Positions 8,928-18,632 are shown, numbered from the stretch's first letter. The stretch is 64,000 nt of DNA from Alphaproteobacteria bacterium (GCA_016861165.1 BOKV01000018.1:1-64000), one strand, 5' to 3'. Notes: generated by a model from the sequence alone, not told the origin. Made by a program: numbers and translations.

Positions 8928-10457
8928 ATGCATGAGTTGCTCACCGTCGGCGAGATGGCCGAGGCCGACCGGCTGACGATCGGCGGCGGGATTGCCGGTA
9001 TCGAACTGATGGAGAATGCCGGGCGGGCGGTGTTTGCGGCGGCGCGCGACCTTATCGGTCCCGGGCGCAAGGTGCTGGTCGCGTGCGGCCCGGGCAACAA
9101 TGGCGGCGACGGTTTTGTCGCGGCGCGTCTGTTCGCCGAGGCGGGATATGGCGTGGTCGTCGCGTTCGCCGGCGATCCCGCCCGACTGAAGGGCGACGCG
9201 CTGCTTGCCTTTCAGCGCTGGGGCAAAGCGTGCCCGGCGCCCGGGGACGTCGATCCGACGCGTTTCGGCTTCGTCGTCGACGCGCTGTTCGGCGCCGGGC
9301 TCGACCGCCCGGTGAAGGGGGAGGCGGCGGCGCTGATCGGCCGCATCAACGATTCCGGCGCGCCGGTCGTCGCCGTCGACCTGCCGAGCGGCGTCAACGG
9401 CGACAGCGGCGCGGTGATGGGAACGGCGGTGCGGGCCGACAGGACGGTCACCTTCTTCCGCAGGAAGCCGGGCCACCTGCTCTACCCCGGGCGGCACCTG
9501 TGCGGCCGGACGATCGTGGCCGATATCGGCATCGCCAGCGCCGTGCTGGAGACGATCGCGCCGTCATGCGCCGAGAACAGCCCGCCATTGTGGGAGCGGG
9601 ACTATCCGCGGCCGCAGCCGCAAGGTCACAAATACACGCGCGGCCATGCAGTGGTGGTGAGCGGCCCGGCGACGCGCACCGGCGCGGCGCGGCTGGCGGC
9701 GCGCGCGGCACTGCGCGCCGGGGCCGGCCTGGTGACGCTGCTGAGCCCGGGCGAAGCACTGGCGGAGAACGCCGCGCAACTGACCGCGATCATGCTGCGG
9801 CGCGTCGACGACGCCGACGGGCTGGCCGCCGTGCTCGACGATGCCCGGCTCAATGCCGTGGTGATGGGGCCGGGCCTGGGCGTCGGCGGGCCGACGCGGG
9901 CGCTGGTCAGGGCGGCGCTGGCGCCAAGGCGGGCGGCAGGGCGGACGACAGGGCGGGCGGCAGGGCGGGCGGCGGTGCTGGACGCCGACGCGCTGACCAG
10001 CTTCGCCGACGAGCCGGCGGCGCTGTTCGAGGCCATCGGAGCGTCGGCCGCACCGGTCGTGCTGACCCCGCATGGCGGCGAGTTCGAACGGCTGTTCGGT
10101 ATCGGCGCAAGTGGCGAGAGCCGGCTGGCGCGCGCCCGCGCGGCAGCGAGGGCGAGCGGCGCCACTATCGTCTTCAAGGGTCCCGACACGGTGATCGCGG
10201 CGGCGGACGGACGCGCCGCCATCAACACCAACGCGCCGGCGTGGCTGGCGACGGCCGGAGCCGGCGACGTGCTCGCCGGCATCATCGGCGGGCTCATGGC
10301 CCAGGGGATGCCGGGATTCGCGGCAGCGGCCGCCGGCGTCTGGCTGCATGGCGCGGCCGCGGCCGATTTCGGCCCAGGCCTCATCGCCGAGGATATTGAG
10401 ACCCGGCTGCCCGCCATTGTTGCCGGGCTGCTGGCCGGACCCGCTCACGCAATGTGA
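8928..10457 (+). CDS. nnr: Bifunctional NAD(P)H-hydrate epimerase / ADP-dependent NAD(P)HX dehydratase
   Basis: A 509-residue fusion for repair of damaged NAD(P)H. The N-terminal YjeF_N half (about residues 1-215) has the epimerase signature CGPGNNGGDGFVAARLF and VDALFGAGLDRPV, with VDLPSGVNGD. The C-terminal ribokinase-like half (about 225-505) has the dehydratase signature VLTPHGGEFERLFG, KGPDTVI and the catalytic loop LATAGAGDVLAGIIGG. An in-frame run of four 12-bp units inserts a Gly/Arg/Ala tract (residues about 334-349) into the second domain; see the repeat entry. No clear operon partner; an RlpA-like gene follows after 121 bp. Confidence 0.95.
   Translation: MHELLTVGEMAEADRLTIGGGIAGIELMENAGRAVFAAARDLIGPGRKVLVACGPGNNGGDGFVAARLFAEAGYGVVVAFAGDPARLKGDALLAFQRWGKACPAPGDVDPTRFGFVVDALFGAGLDRPVKGEAAALIGRINDSGAPVVAVDLPSGVNGDSGAVMGTAVRADRTVTFFRRKPGHLLYPGRHLCGRTIVADIGIASAVLETIAPSCAENSPPLWERDYPRPQPQGHKYTRGHAVVVSGPATRTGAARLAARAALRAGAGLVTLLSPGEALAENAAQLTAIMLRRVDDADGLAAVLDDARLNAVVMGPGLGVGGPTRALVRAALAPRRAAGRTTGRAAGRAAVLDADALTSFADEPAALFEAIGASAAPVVLTPHGGEFERLFGIGASGESRLARARAAARASGATIVFKGPDTVIAAADGRAAINTNAPAWLATAGAGDVLAGIIGGLMAQGMPGFAAAAAGVWLHGAAAADFGPGLIAEDIETRLPAIVAGLLAGPAHAM
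9927..9974 (+). repeat. Four 12-bp tandem units inside the NAD(P)HX dehydratase gene
   Basis: Four consecutive 12-bp units (9927-9938, 9939-9950, 9951-9962, 9963-9974) of the form GGGCGGGCGGCA, each with zero to three differences, lie in frame. They encode four-residue steps R-R-A-A, G-R-T-T, G-R-A-A, G-R-A-A. Units two to four share the G-R pair. The length is a multiple of three, so copy-number change would keep the frame. Confidence 0.85.
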
Positions 10458-10494
10458 CAGGGCCGGGCAATCCGTTATCCCGCCAACACAGTGA

Positions 10495-10515
10495 GGCCGC
10501 ATTCGGCCCTAGTTT
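10495..10515 (+). terminator. Weak candidate rho-independent terminator
   Basis: GGCCG (10495-10499), a four-base loop and CGGCC (10504-10508) are followed by CTAGTTTT. It sits 40 bp after the NAD(P)HX repair gene and before the RlpA-like gene. The stem is only 5 bp, so this is tentative. Confidence 0.3.
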
Positions 10516-10578
10516 TGCACCGCACAAAAAGAAGCCCGAGGCACCTTCCCGCCGACGGGCAAGAGATCGGGCGAAAAT

Positions 10579-10938
10579 ATGCAATCACTGAAACTGATGG
10601 CGGCCGCCGCCGTGCTGTGTGTGACGGCCGCGGCCGCTGCGACGGCCGAAAGCCGCTGCGGCGGCGCCTCGTGGTATGCCATGACCTCGCGCACGGCCTC
10701 GGGCGAGCGCATGGACCCGGCCCAGCTGACGGCGGCGCATCGCAAGCTGCCGTTCGGCACCACGCTCAGGGTCACCAATTCGCGCAACGGCAAATCAGCA
10801 ATCGTGCGCATCAACGACCGCGGCCCCTTCATCAAGGGGCGCATGCTCGACCTCTCCAAGGCGGCCGCCACCCAGCTCGGCTTCATCCGCGCCGGCCATG
10901 CCAAGGTCTGCTTCGAGGTGATCGGCAGGGCACCCTGA
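10579..10938 (+). CDS. RlpA-like septal ring lytic transglycosylase-type protein (double-psi beta-barrel)
   Basis: A 119-residue secreted protein: signal peptide (MQSLKLMAAAAVLCVTAAAAATAE) then a complete RlpA double-psi barrel. The signatures are GGASWYAMTSRTASGERMDP, TAAHRKLPFGTTLRVTN and IVRINDRGPFIKGRMLDLSKAAA. The conserved catalytic-type Asp of NDRGPF and the His of AAHR are both present, so it may cleave denuded glycan strands as RlpA does in Pseudomonas. It has no SPOR domain and no lipobox, so it is the short soluble form. Two cysteines (SRCGG, KVCFEV) may form a disulfide. Confidence 0.88.
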   Translation: MQSLKLMAAAAVLCVTAAAAATAESRCGGASWYAMTSRTASGERMDPAQLTAAHRKLPFGTTLRVTNSRNGKSAIVRINDRGPFIKGRMLDLSKAAATQLGFIRAGHAKVCFEVIGRAP

Positions 10939-11171
10939 ACGGGTGCAGCATCATGTAGCAAATCCAGTTAAAACAATGGATTGCTGCGTTGCATAATGAC
11001 GATGAATGCTGCGTTAATGTTGCGCCATGCTGCGCAGCATGATCGGTCGTCGGCGGACGACCGGGCGGGCCGCGACGACACGGCGGCTTGGATTCGCCCG
11101 GGATTTGGCCATATAAGGACGCGGACAGGGACGACGCGGCCTTGAACCGCGCCAGACCAGGACGATAGCCG

Positions 11172-12380
11172 ATGCTGAATTCCCTAGATCTGCCGGGACG
11201 CCCGGAGGATACCCGCGTGGTCGTCGCCATGTCGGGCGGGGTCGATTCGTCGGTCGTCGCCGGCATGCTCAGGGCCGAGGGCTATGATGTCGTCGGCATG
11301 ACGCTGCAGCTCTACGACCATGGCGAAGCCGTCCACCGCAAGGGCGCGTGCTGCGCCGGCCAGGACATCCACGACGCGCGCCGGGTGGCCGAGGCGCTCG
11401 GCATCCCGCACTATGTGCTCGACTACGAGGCGCGCTTCCGCGAGGCGGTGATCGACCCTTTCGCCGACAGCTATGTGCATGGCGAGACGCCGATCCCCTG
11501 CGTCGCCTGCAACCAGACGGTCAAGTTCGCCGATCTGCTGGAGACGGCGCGCTCGCTTGGCGCCGCCGCACTGGCGACCGGCCACTACGTGCGCTCGGCG
11601 ATCGTCGATCCGGCGACCGGCCGGCGCGCGCTCTACCGTCCGGTCGACGCCGCCCGCGACCAGAGCTATTTCCTGTTCGCCACGACGCAGGCCCAGCTCG
11701 ACTTCCTGCGCTTCCCGCTCGGCGGTCTTGCCAAGGCCGAAACGCGCGCCATCGCCCGCCGGCTCGGGCTCGTCGTCGCCGACAAGTCGGACAGCCAGGA
11801 TATCTGCTTCGTGCCGCAGGGGCGCTATTCCGACCTGATTGCCAGGCTGCAGCCGGACGCCGTTGAGCCGGGTGACATCGTCCACATCGACGGGCGCGTG
11901 CTCGGCCGCCACGAGGGCATCATCCACTACACGATCGGCCAGCGCCGCGGCATCGGCATCGCCACGGGCGAGCCGATCTATGTCGTCCATCTCGACGGCG
12001 AGCGGCGGCGGGTCATCGTCGGTCCGCGCGAGGCACTGGCCACGCGGCGCATCCATCTGCGCGACGTGAACTGGCTGGGCGAATCCGACATCGAGTCGGC
12101 GGCGGCGACGGGGCTGCCCATTCACGCCAGGATCCGCTCCTCGCGCCCAGCGGTGCCGGCGCGGCTGTTCGCCGACGGCGGCCGCGTGCATGTCGACCTC
12201 GCCGATGGCGAGGCGGGAGTTGCACCGGGCCAGGCCTGCGCCTTCTACGCCGATGGCTCCGATGGCGCGCGCGTGCTGGGCGGCGGCTTCATCGCCCGCT
12301 CCGAGCGCGGCCGCGAGGCGGAGGCGGCGCTGCGCCGGCTCGACGCGATGGTCCGCCCGGTCGAGGCGGCCGCTCGCTGA
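11172..12380 (+). CDS. mnmA: tRNA-specific 2-thiouridylase MnmA
   Basis: A 402-residue enzyme that thiolates U34 of tRNA-Lys, -Glu and -Gln. The ATP-pyrophosphatase PP-loop is [18 protein letters not shown] at the N-terminus. The two catalytic cysteines are in [14 protein letters not shown] and [13 protein letters not shown], and [15 protein letters not shown] and [11 protein letters not shown] are further family signatures. The C-terminal beta-barrel ends around RSERGRE. The long 232-bp leader upstream contains repeated TGCTGCGTT-like words but no recognisable element. Convergent with the SMP-30 gene. Confidence 0.96.
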   Translation: MLNSLDLPGRPEDTRVVVAMSGGVDSSVVAGMLRAEGYDVVGMTLQLYDHGEAVHRKGACCAGQDIHDARRVAEALGIPHYVLDYEARFREAVIDPFADSYVHGETPIPCVACNQTVKFADLLETARSLGAAALATGHYVRSAIVDPATGRRALYRPVDAARDQSYFLFATTQAQLDFLRFPLGGLAKAETRAIARRLGLVVADKSDSQDICFVPQGRYSDLIARLQPDAVEPGDIVHIDGRVLGRHEGIIHYTIGQRRGIGIATGEPIYVVHLDGERRRVIVGPREALATRRIHLRDVNWLGESDIESAAATGLPIHARIRSSRPAVPARLFADGGRVHVDLADGEAGVAPGQACAFYADGSDGARVLGGGFIARSERGREAEAALRRLDAMVRPVEAAAR

Positions 12381-12400
12381 GCCTCGCCACCAGCCCAAGG

Positions 12401-13270
12401 CTACAGCGCTACATCCGGCTCCGGCCGCCCGCGCACGGCAACGTCAGCGATGAAGGTGAAGCCGGCCTGGCGGTCGATGTCGCGTGCCGCGGCCCCCATC
12501 CCCTGGAATGCGCTCGTCACCGCCAGGCGGTCGAGCCGCGCCCCGGCGAAGGCGGGGCAGCTCGACTGGCGGGCCGGAATGGCGATCGAGCGCAGCCGCC
12601 TGCCATCGGGTGCATAGGCGTCGACGGCGCCGGCGCCCCAGCGCGCGTTCCACATGGTGCCATCGGCGTCGCAGACCGAACCGTCGGGCCAGCCCTCATC
12701 GTCGCGGTTGTCGTGGAAGACCTTTGGCTCGCCGACCGGCAGGCCGGTGGCCGGGTCGCAATCGACCCGCATGATCCGATTGGTGACCGTGTCGGCGAAA
12801 TAGGCGACGGCACCGTCGGGCGAGAAGCAGATCGAATTGGGAATGGTCACGTCGGCAAAGAGGCGGCGCAGTTCGCCGGCGCGGTACCAGTAGATGGCGC
12901 CGGCGCGCTTTTCGGCCTTCTTGCCCATGGTGCCAACCCAGAGCGCGCCGCAGGGGTGGACGCGCCCGTCATTGGAGCGCGTCGCACGATTGCCGGCCTC
13001 GATATCTCTGTGGAGCGTCAGCCTGCCGCTGGTGGTGTCGCGCAGGTAGAGTCCGGCCTCGGTGGCGAGGAGCTGGCGGTCGCCGTCGACGCGCACCAGC
13101 ACGCTCGCCATCATCGGCAGGTCGTGGAAGGTGACGCGGCCGGCGGCAAGCGGCTTCTCGATCAGCTTGGCGCGCACGATATCGAACCACCACAGCGTGT
13201 CGGTGTGGCGGTCATAGGTAGGCCCTTCGCCCAGTTCGCAGGCGATGTCGCACAAAACCGCAACCGTCAC
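12401..13270 (-). CDS. SMP-30/gluconolactonase/LRE family protein
   Basis: A 289-residue six-bladed beta-propeller. Family metal ligands and signatures are visible: CELGEGPTYD near the start (Glu ligand), WFDI, RSNDGRVHPCGALWVGTM (Asn ligand and blade), TIPNSICFSPDG (Asn) and YFADT, and GWPDGSVCDADGTMW (Asp ligand). These enzymes open sugar-acid lactones with a divalent metal. The closest functional guesses are gluconolactonase or L-arabinolactonase, but no sugar catabolic genes adjoin it, so the substrate is open. It lies 24 bp downstream of the MFS gene on the same strand and may be cotranscribed. Confidence 0.9.
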   Translation of the reverse strand: MTVAVLCDIACELGEGPTYDRHTDTLWWFDIVRAKLIEKPLAAGRVTFHDLPMMASVLVRVDGDRQLLATEAGLYLRDTTSGRLTLHRDIEAGNRATRSNDGRVHPCGALWVGTMGKKAEKRAGAIYWYRAGELRRLFADVTIPNSICFSPDGAVAYFADTVTNRIMRVDCDPATGLPVGEPKVFHDNRDDEGWPDGSVCDADGTMWNARWGAGAVDAYAPDGRRLRSIAIPARQSSCPAFAGARLDRLAVTSAFQGMGAAARDIDRQAGFTFIADVAVRGRPEPDVAL

Positions 13271-13294
13271 ATCAACCTCCCCTGCCTCAGGCGT

Positions 13295-14536
13295 TCACGG
13301 CCGACCGTCGAGGCGGCGGACCCGGCGCAGGTCCGGAAACAGCCCGGCCCACAGCCCGGCGACGAGGACGGCGCCGACGCCGCCGAACACCACCGCCGGA
13401 ATCGTGCCGATCAGCGCGGCCATGGTGCCGGCGCGGAACACGCCAAGTTCGTTCGAGGCGCCGACGAACACCATGTTGATGGCGTTGACACGCCCGCGCA
13501 GCCGATCCGGCGTCCACATCTGGATCAGCGTCTCGCGGATGTAGACGCTGATCATGTCGGCGGCGCCGGCCAGCGCCAGCATGATGATCGACAGCCCCGC
13601 CAGTGTCGACACCCCGAAGATGAGGTTGGCCAGGCCGAACAGCGCAACCGCCACCAGCATGACCAGCCCGGCGTGGTCGCGGATCTTGCCACCCGACAGC
13701 CAGACGGCCATCACGACGGCGCCGACGCCGGGTGCGGCGCGCAGCATCCCGAGGCCCCACGGGCCCAGTTCGAGAATGTCGCGGGCATAGACCGGCAGCA
13801 GGGCAACGACGCCGCCGAGCAGCACGACGAACAGGTCGAGCGAGATCGCGCCAAGCACGATCTTCTCGCGCCAGACATAGCCGAAGCCGGCCAGCAGCGA
13901 TTCGAGCGTGACGCGCTCGGTCTCGCTGTGCTGGGCGGGCTTCGGGATCGCCAGGGCGAGCAGGGCGGCCACCGCCAGCATGGTGGCGGCGGTGACATAG
14001 GGCACCTGCTCCGAGATGCCGTAGAGAAGGCCGCCGGCCGCCGGCCCGACGATTGAAGCGGTCTGCCAGGCCGACGAATTCCAGGCGACGGCGTTGGCGA
14101 AATCGCGCGGCGGCACGAGATTGGCGAGCAGCGCGGCCGATGCCGGCGCGAAGAAGGCCCGCGCGATGCCGAGCAGGCCAAGGACGACGAAGACGGGCAC
14201 CACCGAGGTCAGCCCGCGCATAGTCAGGATGACGAGCGCGAACACCGCCACGGCCTCGGCCGCCGCCGACACGCCCATGATCATGCGCCGGCCGAAGCGG
14301 TCGGCCGCCGCCCCTGTGACCAGCACCAGCAGCAGCGCCGGGGCGAACTCGATGAGGCCGACGAGGCCGAGATCGAACGGATTGCGGGTGAGATCGTAGA
14401 TCTGCCAGCCGACCGCCACCGTGACGACATTGACCGCGAAGGTGGCAAGGAAGCGCGCCAGCCAGTAGCGCTGAAAGGCGACATAACCGAACGCGGCGAA
14501 GCGGCCGCTGTCGGCCGTCGACCCTGCTGACGTCAT
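13295..14536 (-). CDS. MFS transporter (EntS-like, MFS_3)
   Basis: A 413-residue major facilitator with twelve predicted membrane spans. It has the family loop GRRMIMGVSAAAEA after span 2, LVEFAPALL-type segment in span 2 and RARAFFAPASAALLANLVPPRDFANAVAWNSSAWQTA (spans 4-5), the last strongly characteristic of the enterobactin-exporter EntS group. I start at ATG 14536 because the family begins with FRYFWLARFLA-like residues soon after. Likely an exporter of a small molecule; no siderophore genes are near, so no substrate is assigned. Confidence 0.88.
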   Translation of the reverse strand: MTSAGSTADSGRFAAFGYVAFQRYWLARFLATFAVNVVTVAVGWQIYDLTRNPFDLGLVGLIEFAPALLLVLVTGAAADRFGRRMIMGVSAAAEAVAVFALVILTMRGLTSVVPVFVVLGLLGIARAFFAPASAALLANLVPPRDFANAVAWNSSAWQTASIVGPAAGGLLYGISEQVPYVTAATMLAVAALLALAIPKPAQHSETERVTLESLLAGFGYVWREKIVLGAISLDLFVVLLGGVVALLPVYARDILELGPWGLGMLRAAPGVGAVVMAVWLSGGKIRDHAGLVMLVAVALFGLANLIFGVSTLAGLSIIMLALAGAADMISVYIRETLIQMWTPDRLRGRVNAINMVFVGASNELGVFRAGTMAALIGTIPAVVFGGVGAVLVAGLWAGLFPDLRRVRRLDGRP

Positions 14537-14662
14537 CGGGCGTTTCCGGAGGCCGGCCGTGCCGGGAACATGGCACCGGCCGCCCATTGCTTGTTGTCCG
14601 GCGCATAGCGGTACAGCAATGCGGTTTGCGCCGCTACCCCTCGCCGCTGCGTCCGGGCCGGT

Positions 14663-17563
14663 TCAGCGAACGATCACCGTTTCGACCGACAAGGGATAGG
14701 GGCGCTGCTTGGCGCTCCAGGCCTGCGCAACCAGGTTCCTCGCCGCGGCGAGGCGGCGTTCGGCGAGCGGGTCGCCACGCGCCAGATAGGTCAGGCGCAG
14801 AACCGAGAGTTCCTCCTCCAGCAGACTCAGCAGATTGGCGAGGGCGCGCAGCGATTCGGGCTGCAGCCGGGTCGAGTCGTGCTCGAAGGCGGTCGGTTCG
14901 AGGATGTGGGTGACCACACGCTGGCTGGAGGCGCCGAAGGCCGGGCGGGCGATCTGGCCACGCACGAGATCGACCGCCAGGGTGGGCGGCGTCGTCAGGT
15001 GGTAACCCTGCGGCAGCGTGGCGGCATCGACCCGCAATTCCAGCCGCGACCCGATCCGCCCGGCCGGCAGCATCGGGCAGGCGATGACGAAGCGTCCGTC
15101 GATGTCGCTCACCACCCGCAGGCGGCCAGCGCCGGCAATGACGACGCCGGCGATGCCGGGCTCGCCCTGCTGAACATAGCCGTCACGGTTGCGGTCGTCG
15201 AAGACCTGGCCGCGCACCTCGGCGCAGTCGAACGCTGCCTCGGGGTCGCGCACGACGGTCGACCGGGCAATGTCGGAGACGATGGCCGCGCCGCCCTGCC
15301 GTTCGCGGGCGAAGGCATAGGCGGTCGCTTCCTCGCCGGTGTCGGCGCCCAGCGCCAGGTCGAAGCGCAGCGTGACGGCGGCCTGGCGCGGCACCGTCAT
15401 GTCGGTCCAGACCAGTTCGCCACTGTGCATTCGCGGCTCGACTGACCGCCCGTCAATGGCGGCCGAGCCAGGTAGGTAGACGAGATCGGGCGGCAGTTGC
15501 GCGACAAACTCGATGCCGGAAACGGCACTGGCCGCCCCGTTGGCGAAGGTGGCCGCCAGTTCGACACGACCACCGGGGGCGGCAAGCGCCGGCTCGCCGG
15601 TCATCGTCGCCGACAGCGCCCGCCCGGCCGAGGGCGGATCGAAGACGGCGGTAGCCTCGGCGCCGGCCGCGCTAATCGGCCCGGCGTCGAGCGGCGACAG
15701 CCCGCTCGCGGTGACGCGGTTGGAATGCGTGCCGCCGGGCGAGGCGACGAGCACGGTCAGTTCGACGGCGATGCCTTGGCCCGGTTCGAGCGTGCCGCCG
15801 GAGGTCAGCAGCGCGGTGTTGGCGCGCCCGTCGAAGAACGGATTGATCACGGCCCTGAAGCCGGGCGGCGCCGCGACGAGCGCGACGGAAGCGACCTCGA
15901 AGCGGTCGTCGAAGGTGCTTGCCAGATTGTCGTTGACCTGCACCTCGTCGACCCGCTCGTCGCCGCTGCTGGCGACCTCGATACGGTAGGTCAGGCGCGA
16001 GCGCCCGTCGCCCTGCAGCGCCGGCCCGGCGAGGATGCGCGCCTGCGCCGTCAGCGCCGGCGAACCGCACAGGCGCAGCGGTATGTTGTTGTTGAGAACG
16101 GCCGGGGCGCCCGGCTCGACGACGAATTCGAGGTGGAAGGGGTTGGCGGCGGAAGCATGGTCGGCGAGCCGCCCGGTGGCGGCGGCCTCGCCGGAACCCA
16201 GCACGGCCGGGCTGTCGCCGGCGAAGGCGGCAAGGTTGAGCGGCGGTCCCGGCTGACGCTCGACGCTGGCGGTGCCCGCCCGCGGCAGCCGGTAGTGCAG
16301 GCGGTAGCGGCCGGTTTCGGTGACGTGAAACTGGTAGCGTCCGTCGCTGCCGTCGCGCAGGACGGCGATGCCGTGCGAGGAGCCGGTTCCCGTCTGGCGG
16401 CCGCCGGTGCGCAGGTTCTCGACCGCGATCTGGCCGCCGGCAACGATACGGCCGTTGGTCTCGCAGTAGAAATAGCCGGTCGGATCGTAGTCGAAGGCAT
16501 CGGGAATCCCGTCGCCGTCGCGGTCGGCCGATGCCGATTCGAACGCGTCGATAACGCCGTCGCCGTCGGCGTCGGCGACCTCGAACACCGTGGCGCCGTC
16601 CAAGCGCGGATCGCCGGCAGGAGCGTCCGACTGCACCGGCGCGTCGATTTCGGCAACCGTCGCCGCGGCGCGGTTGGTCGCGGCAAACGGCCCGGGGCCG
16701 GGCGCGACCCTGACCGTTACCGTAACCTCGCCGCTGCTGCCCGGGGCGAGCGTCACTTCGCCAGCCAAGAGGCCGGTGTCGGAGACGCCATCATAGGCGG
16801 GATTGGTGGTGCCGTCGCCGGAAAAGCCGTCGATGGTCAGCCACGGCCCGGCGACGATCGGCGCCCTGCCGAAGGCGGCGCCGAGATCGTCGGCGAGGCG
16901 GATGCCGGTCAGCCGCGCCGTGCCGGTGTTCTCGGCGCGCAGGAGGTATTCGAGTTCGTAGACGCCGACGAAGCGCTGGCGCCAGGCGACAAGCGACTTG
17001 TGGAGCGCCGTCGCCGGCCTGAAGCTGATCACGACGCTCGCCGTGGCGGTGCGCGCAGGCGTCCGCGGAGAGGTCACCGTCACGGTGTTGTCGATGGCGC
17101 CGCGATCGCTATCGAGGTCGGCCTGGCCCAGTCGCTGGCGGACGATGCAGCGGGTGGTGGCGCCGGGCGCAAGCGCATCGATGCTGGCCGTTGCGCGCGG
17201 CCCGCAGGCTGGTTCGCCGGTCGCGGCGACGAGGCCAATGCTGGTCAGCGTGACGTTGCCGTCGTTTGCCACCGTCACCGTCCAGGTGACACCGTCGCCG
17301 GCACGCGGCAGGTGGTCTCCCCGGTCGAGCTGTCCGCTCATCGTCACCGCGATCGCCGGCGCGGCGGGAGAGACCGGCACGCGCTGCCCGGCCGGTGCCG
17401 AGCGCACGGTGTCGCCGCCATAGGTGGCCACGGCCTCGGCCCGGTTGACGATGTCGGCAGTCGCGCCACCGCTCCAGGCCAGCCCCGCCAGGACGGCGAG
17501 CAGCACCGACGTCGCAATATGGCTGCGACGCGCCGGAACTGCCCCTCTAGTACGGTGGGCCAT
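14663..17563 (-). CDS. Large secreted Ig-like repeat protein with TSP3, SdrD-B-like and degenerate OmpA-like modules
   Basis: A 966-residue exported protein, third gene of a three-gene operon (37 bp after its predecessor). After the signal peptide the mature N-terminus (DIVNRAEAVATYGG) is an isolated strand motif of the DUF11/DUF7507 Ig-like repeat. Several DUF11-type repeats follow (VTWTVTVANDGNVTLTSI, LRAENTGTARLTGI). Around residues 325-360 are Asp-rich thrombospondin type 3-like calcium motifs (DADGDGVIDAFE, DRDGDGIPDAFD). Around 780-800 is an SdrD-B-like start (GQVFDDRNRDGYVQQGE). The last 80 residues (FEHDSTRLQPESLRALANLL, AERRLAAARNLV) resemble an OmpA C-terminal domain that lacks the usual HTD motif. 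Probable cell-envelope or extracellular structural protein; exact role unknown. Confidence 0.82.
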   Translation of the reverse strand: MAHRTRGAVPARRSHIATSVLLAVLAGLAWSGGATADIVNRAEAVATYGGDTVRSAPAGQRVPVSPAAPAIAVTMSGQLDRGDHLPRAGDGVTWTVTVANDGNVTLTSIGLVAATGEPACGPRATASIDALAPGATTRCIVRQRLGQADLDSDRGAIDNTVTVTSPRTPARTATASVVISFRPATALHKSLVAWRQRFVGVYELEYLLRAENTGTARLTGIRLADDLGAAFGRAPIVAGPWLTIDGFSGDGTTNPAYDGVSDTGLLAGEVTLAPGSSGEVTVTVRVAPGPGPFAATNRAAATVAEIDAPVQSDAPAGDPRLDGATVFEVADADGDGVIDAFESASADRDGDGIPDAFDYDPTGYFYCETNGRIVAGGQIAVENLRTGGRQTGTGSSHGIAVLRDGSDGRYQFHVTETGRYRLHYRLPRAGTASVERQPGPPLNLAAFAGDSPAVLGSGEAAATGRLADHASAANPFHLEFVVEPGAPAVLNNNIPLRLCGSPALTAQARILAGPALQGDGRSRLTYRIEVASSGDERVDEVQVNDNLASTFDDRFEVASVALVAAPPGFRAVINPFFDGRANTALLTSGGTLEPGQGIAVELTVLVASPGGTHSNRVTASGLSPLDAGPISAAGAEATAVFDPPSAGRALSATMTGEPALAAPGGRVELAATFANGAASAVSGIEFVAQLPPDLVYLPGSAAIDGRSVEPRMHSGELVWTDMTVPRQAAVTLRFDLALGADTGEEATAYAFARERQGGAAIVSDIARSTVVRDPEAAFDCAEVRGQVFDDRNRDGYVQQGEPGIAGVVIAGAGRLRVVSDIDGRFVIACPMLPAGRIGSRLELRVDAATLPQGYHLTTPPTLAVDLVRGQIARPAFGASSQRVVTHILEPTAFEHDSTRLQPESLRALANLLSLLEEELSVLRLTYLARGDPLAERRLAAARNLVAQAWSAKQRPYPLSVETVIVR

Positions 17564-17600
17564 GCGTGCGATCCCTGTCGGCGCCGGCGCGGTCGGCCGC

Positions 17601-18578
17601 CTATTGCGCGTCGAACTCGGCCTGCGTGACCTGGTGCGTGTAGGTGAAGGTGACGACGCCGCCGACGCCGAGCGTGTCGAAGACCGCGTCACTCGTGTCT
17701 GCGTCGGCATTGGCGCCGAAGGTGGCCGGCGTCGTTTCAGACAGGTTCCACTGCCCGGGGCCGTTGCCGAGCGGGCCGGCATAGGTGCCCGAATCGAGCA
17801 GCGTTCCATGATCCTCGTCGCCTTCGTGGGCATCGACGATATGGACGCCGGACAGCGCCACATTGCCGCTGTTGGTGACAACATAGGTGTAGGTGATGAT
17901 GTCGCCGGCGTCGGCCGAGCCGATCAGGCCCGCATCGGTGGTGATGGCGAAACTCTTGGCGATGGTGAGGCGGGGGACGGCGGCGATCGTCGCCGAGGCA
18001 CTGCCGGCGGTGACGGCGATCTCGGGCACGCGGCCGCTAGCGCGCGCGCCCCAGCTCGTGGCGACGCCGTTGTTGATGCCGGCCGCCGCATGGATGTCGT
18101 CGTCGGCAAGTTCATAGACGAAGGTGAACGACTGCTCGGCGCCTGGGGCCAGCCGCACCGGCGCGCCTGCTTCTAGCCGCAGTCTGGCGGCGTCGTGGGG
18201 CCGACCGTTGAAGTCGATCGATCGCGGTTCGGCCACCACGTCGTCGAGCGTGACATTGCCCTCGTTGCGGACGCTGACAACGACGGTCAGCGTGTCGCCG
18301 GCATCGAGATCGGGGCCGCCGGTGGCGCCGGGGTCGAAGCGGGTCTCGGCGACGGAGACGGTGAGGACCTGGCGCGGCGGCGCCACCGGCACCGACACCG
18401 AACTGGTGTTCGAAGTTACCGGACCGCCGGCATGGGTGCCGACGGCGGTGGCCTCGTTGACGATCTGCGCCGATACCGGCACGGCCAGCAATGCCAGGAC
18501 CGCGGCCGCCCCCAGCGCGATCGCGGCGGCACCGCGACCGCTGCCGGTTGCCTGGGGTGACGTTCGAAGCCTCATCAT
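17601..18578 (-). CDS. Secreted DUF11/DUF7507-type Ig-like repeat protein
   Basis: A 325-residue exported protein, middle gene of the trio. The signal peptide ends near LLAVPVSAQ. The mature N-terminus (IVNEATAVGTHAGGPVTSN) matches the last strands of a DUF7507-type repeat without the rest of it. Two fuller repeats follow: AGDTLTVVVSVRNEGNVTLDDV and AGDIITYTYVVTNSGNVALSGV. The protein stops at TYTHQVTQAEFDAQ, where this repeat family normally continues with a further NTATV-type strand. Cysteine-free. No catalytic motif is visible; a fibre or matrix component is plausible. Confidence 0.82.
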   Translation of the reverse strand: MMRLRTSPQATGSGRGAAAIALGAAAVLALLAVPVSAQIVNEATAVGTHAGGPVTSNTSSVSVPVAPPRQVLTVSVAETRFDPGATGGPDLDAGDTLTVVVSVRNEGNVTLDDVVAEPRSIDFNGRPHDAARLRLEAGAPVRLAPGAEQSFTFVYELADDDIHAAAGINNGVATSWGARASGRVPEIAVTAGSASATIAAVPRLTIAKSFAITTDAGLIGSADAGDIITYTYVVTNSGNVALSGVHIVDAHEGDEDHGTLLDSGTYAGPLGNGPGQWNLSETTPATFGANADADTSDAVFDTLGVGGVVTFTYTHQVTQAEFDAQ

Positions 18579-18632
18579 GGCGATCGTCCTTTCCTTGTTC
18601 GCGTCGTTCGTTCCGGTTCCGGCACGGTACCG

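Noticed and set aside
10939..11171. Repeated TGCTGCGTT-like words and TTAA words upstream of mnmA, considered as CtrA sites or an RNA element
   Set aside because: No TTAA-N7-TTAA pair is present and no consistent fold could be drawn by eye.
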